Source: an uncultured Roseivirga sp. (GTDB lineage Bacteria; Bacteroidota; Bacteroidia; Cytophagales; Cyclobacteriaceae). Taken from it: a stretch of 64,000 bases of DNA. Both the position numbers and the translations under genes were made by a program. The stretch is taken from positions 62,001 through 126,000 of the forward strand of contig CANLOY010000004.1 of assembly GCA_947493005.1 (NCBI GenBank). The letters run 5' to 3'. The notes below the pieces were generated by a model, which was not told the DNA's origin, did no database searches, and was given only the letters and a program-made list of their open reading frames with translations. Positions 62,153 to 64,000 of this stretch are shown one piece after another. Every line of letters starts with the position of its first letter. The stretch's first letter is position 1.

Positions 62153-62228
62153 ATTACAAAACAAAAGACTGATTATTGTTTCAATTCAAAATATTAATTT
62201 GTATTTAATTGTTATTACAAAACAAAAG
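62153..62228. repeat. 15-bp direct repeat upstream of the CBS gene
   Basis: ATTACAAAACAAAAG occurs exactly at 62153-62167 and 62214-62228, 61 bases apart, in the gap between the CBS gene and the YdeI-like gene (both minus strand). Could be a protein-binding pair or a small duplication. Confidence 0.6.
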
Positions 62229-62231
62229 TAA

Positions 62232-62753
62232 CTACATAGGGCGATCTCTCTGATTATACTCCTTAATCTTTTCGTTTAGCATTTTAAAGTCCAGCTTGCC
62301 TTGTACATCTGAGAGATGCTCCAAAATGGCCAGTCCCTTGTTGATTTGCTTGTCTATGTTTTTAACCTTGTTTACTATATAAATGAGGCTTCTTTGCTTT
62401 CCAGGTGTCAAAGCATGAAAATGCTTATTTCCAATTTCATCCTGATCCAGAAGTGTCATAAAACTTTCCGGCATTGGTATTCCATATTCAGAAGTATCCT
62501 TTTCGATACTCACTGAAACGGAATCTCCAATGGATATACCTAGCTTTTTTCTGACTTTTTGATTGATGAGGATATAACTCCCTTCGTCTAAAGGCATCAA
62601 GGCACAATGTATTTCCAAGGTGTTATTAAGAATGCACTTAATGCGTCTATGCGTTTCGCTTGACATTTCTTCTGTGATTTCAGGGCTTACTGGAAGATGG
62701 TAGCTCCAGATATTCCAATTTAATTGTTCCAGGGTGGTTGAAAAAACTCTCAT
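62232..62753 (-). CDS. YdeI/OmpD-associated family protein with DUF1905 domain
   Basis: A 173-residue protein. The first part (about 8-85) matches DUF1905 (W-S-Y-H-L-P-V-S, A-L-M-P-L-D-E-G-S-Y-I-L-I-N-Q-K-V-R-K-K-L, G-D-S-V-S-V); the second (about 95-150) matches the YdeI-like helical region (F-H-A-L-T-P-G-K-Q-R-S-L-I-Y-I-V). Named for a link to stress resistance; the biochemical role is unknown. The ATG at 62753 is chosen over a TTG three codons upstream. Runs in the same direction as the CBS gene but 143 bases away. Confidence 0.8.
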   Translation of the reverse strand: MRVFSTTLEQLNWNIWSYHLPVSPEITEEMSSETHRRIKCILNNTLEIHCALMPLDEGSYILINQKVRKKLGISIGDSVSVSIEKDTSEYGIPMPESFMTLLDQDEIGNKHFHALTPGKQRSLIYIVNKVKNIDKQINKGLAILEHLSDVQGKLDFKMLNEKIKEYNQRDRPM

Positions 62754-62977
62754 TGCAATCAAGATACTGCAATAGGATTTAAAACAAAAAATAGTGCTGT
62801 ATAGTCAGGAATTTACAAATGTCACCTGGCAAACATTTAATGAATGAAATAGATTAATTGTTCTCTAACCACTTCAAAGGGAACCTTTAAAGTCAGGCAA
62901 TACCATTAATTTACTATTATGATAAGGTTAACACTGTTACTTTAGTGTTTTAAAGCATATCAATCTAATCAAGTCAC

Positions 62978-64000
62978 ATGAAACAAATACTACGACTATG
63001 CTCGGGCTTAGCAGTACTAATGCTTATAAGTTTGAGTTCAATAAACGCACAGGTAACCACTTCTTCAATGAGTGGAACCGTTTTGGACACGAATGGTGAT
63101 CCTTTACCAGGTGCCACGATTCTGGCTACACATCAACCAACAGGGACTAAGTATGGTGTAGTAACTCGTTCAAATGGACGATACAATATTCCCAATCTTC
63201 GGATAGGAGGTCCATATAAGGTAGAAGCTAGTTTTGTAGGTTTTGAATCTCAAACAAAACAGGGTTTTATGTTAACCTTGGGCAAGAACCAGACGGTCAA
63301 TTTTGAAATGAAGGAAAGTGCCACCAATCTGGAGGATGTTGTGGTAACTGCTGGTTCAGTTGAAATAAATTCCGATAGGACAGGTGCTGCGACAGTAATT
63401 GGTAACGATCAATTGATCAAGATACCGACTATTAGCAGATCTGCGGCCGATATCTATAAAATCACCCCTTCTTCCGATGGTAATTCTTTCGGAGGTAGAA
63501 ACGATCAATTCAACAATTTTTCACTGGATGGTTCAATCTTCAATAACCCTTTTGGTTTAGATGCGGCTACCCCTGGTGGGCAATCAAATGCACAACCAAT
63601 CTCACTAGATGCCATTGACCAGATTCAGGTGTCTCTTGCTCCTTATGATGTGACTCAGGCAGGGTTTACTGGAGCTGCCGTTAATGCCGTGACAAAGAGT
63701 GGAACAAATACATTTAAAGGAACAGCTTTTGCTTTTTACAGAAATCAGGACTTAACTGGAGGAAAAGTGAGCGGTAATGAGGTTTTTGTTCCAGACCTTA
63801 CGCAATTTCAGGCTGGTTTTAGTGTTGGAGGACCAATCATTAAGGACAAGCTTTTCTTTTTTGCCAATTTTGAATTGGAACGAAGAGAAGATTTAGGTTC
63901 TAATTTCAGAGCTTCCAGACCAGGTTTAACAGGAGATAATATTTCGAGGGTAACCGCTGATGACTTGCAAGCTGTAAGTGATATTTTAAGGTCTAGATTT
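62978..64000 (+). CDS. Oar-like TonB-dependent receptor (3' end outside window)
   Basis: The first 341 codons of an outer-membrane receptor that continues past the right edge. Signal peptide (residues 1-25, ending I-N-A-Q), then a carboxypeptidase-regulatory-like domain (about 28-110; M-S-G-T-V-L-D-T-N-G-D-P-L-P-G-A-T-I), then the plug (about 120-250; V-V-T-A-G-S-V, F-N-N-F-S-L-D-G-S-I-F-N-N-P-F-G, V-T-K-S-G-T-N) and the start of the barrel (G-G-P-I-I-K-D-K-L-F-F-F). The G-G-P-I-I-K-D-K-L-F-F-F and V-T-K-S-G-T-N marks are typical of Oar. Oar-type receptors transport large substrates or aid secretion of certain proteins. The frame is open to the last base. Confidence 0.92.
   Translation, partial: MKQILRLCSGLAVLMLISLSSINAQVTTSSMSGTVLDTNGDPLPGATILATHQPTGTKYGVVTRSNGRYNIPNLRIGGPYKVEASFVGFESQTKQGFMLTLGKNQTVNFEMKESATNLEDVVVTAGSVEINSDRTGAATVIGNDQLIKIPTISRSAADIYKITPSSDGNSFGGRNDQFNNFSLDGSIFNNPFGLDAATPGGQSNAQPISLDAIDQIQVSLAPYDVTQAGFTGAAVNAVTKSGTNTFKGTAFAFYRNQDLTGGKVSGNEVFVPDLTQFQAGFSVGGPIIKDKLFFFANFELERREDLGSNFRASRPGLTGDNISRVTADDLQAVSDILRSRF

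Overview
The window is a chromosomal stretch from a member of the Bacteroidota, most likely a marine Cytophagales-type bacterium (Roseivirga/Fulvivirga-like; the genus is a guess). The signs are two giant proteins with type B type-IX-secretion sorting domains, an ECF sigma/FecR/TonB-receptor trio, an Oar-like TonB receptor at the right edge, many LxxC lipoproteins, DUF3127, DUF1080, bactofilin, 7TMR-DISM and membrane-bound AraC proteins, weak Shine-Dalgarno sites and several TTG starts.

Layout. 0-2.7 kb: the end of an alpha/beta hydrolase, an M23 peptidase, L-2-hydroxyglutarate oxidase and a DUF3127 protein. 2.9-9.4 kb: two tandem paralogous giant secreted proteins (IgGFc-binding-like head, PKD/SprB repeats, sorting tail). 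9.4-15.4 kb: an AddA/AddB-like helicase-nuclease pair for double-strand-break processing. 15.6-19.8 kb: small metabolic, cytoskeletal and membrane genes, including a frameshifted GIY-YIG nuclease gene lying between the two arms of an inverted repeat. 19.9-22.9 kb: an unusual pair, a nucleoside-phosphorylase-fold protein and a Cys-rich protein that follows the motif order of uracil-DNA glycosylases. 23-26.8 kb: a VOC protein, an S9 peptidase and a phosphodiesterase lipoprotein. 26.8-30.0 kb: a two-gene Hachiman antiphage system (hamB, hamA), visibly more AT-rich than its neighbours. 30-32.3 kb: two small genes with duplicated upstream regions, then about 0.9 kb packed with short inverted-repeat elements of the same family as the arms around the GIY-YIG gene.

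32.4-36.4 kb: sigma factor, anti-sigma factor and STN-containing TonB receptor, a cell-surface signalling and uptake unit. 36.9-43.9 kb: cytochrome/beta-propeller lipoprotein, a double DUF1080 protein and a large sortilin-like propeller protein, suggesting periplasmic or surface breakdown of glycosides and proteins. 43.9-51 kb: a TauE exporter, then two membrane-anchored AraC regulators bracketing four exported proteins: three lipoproteins (two distantly related to each other) and an exported intradiol dioxygenase. 51-54.5 kb: a tight operon of envelope proteins including an S41 peptidase and a ClpP-fold lipoprotein. 54.6-58.8 kb: a LuxR-type regulator with a substituted phospho-acceptor, two Bacteroidota-specific proteins and a 7TMR-DISM histidine kinase. 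59-62.8 kb: small unknowns, tRNA-Asp, a CBS protein and a YdeI-like protein. 63-64 kb: start of an Oar-like receptor.

The points most worth attention are the Hachiman system, the GIY-YIG gene inside an inverted-repeat element with gene-less relatives 14 kb away, and the phosphorylase/UDG-like pair. No CRISPR array, rRNA, integrase or classical insertion sequence was seen.
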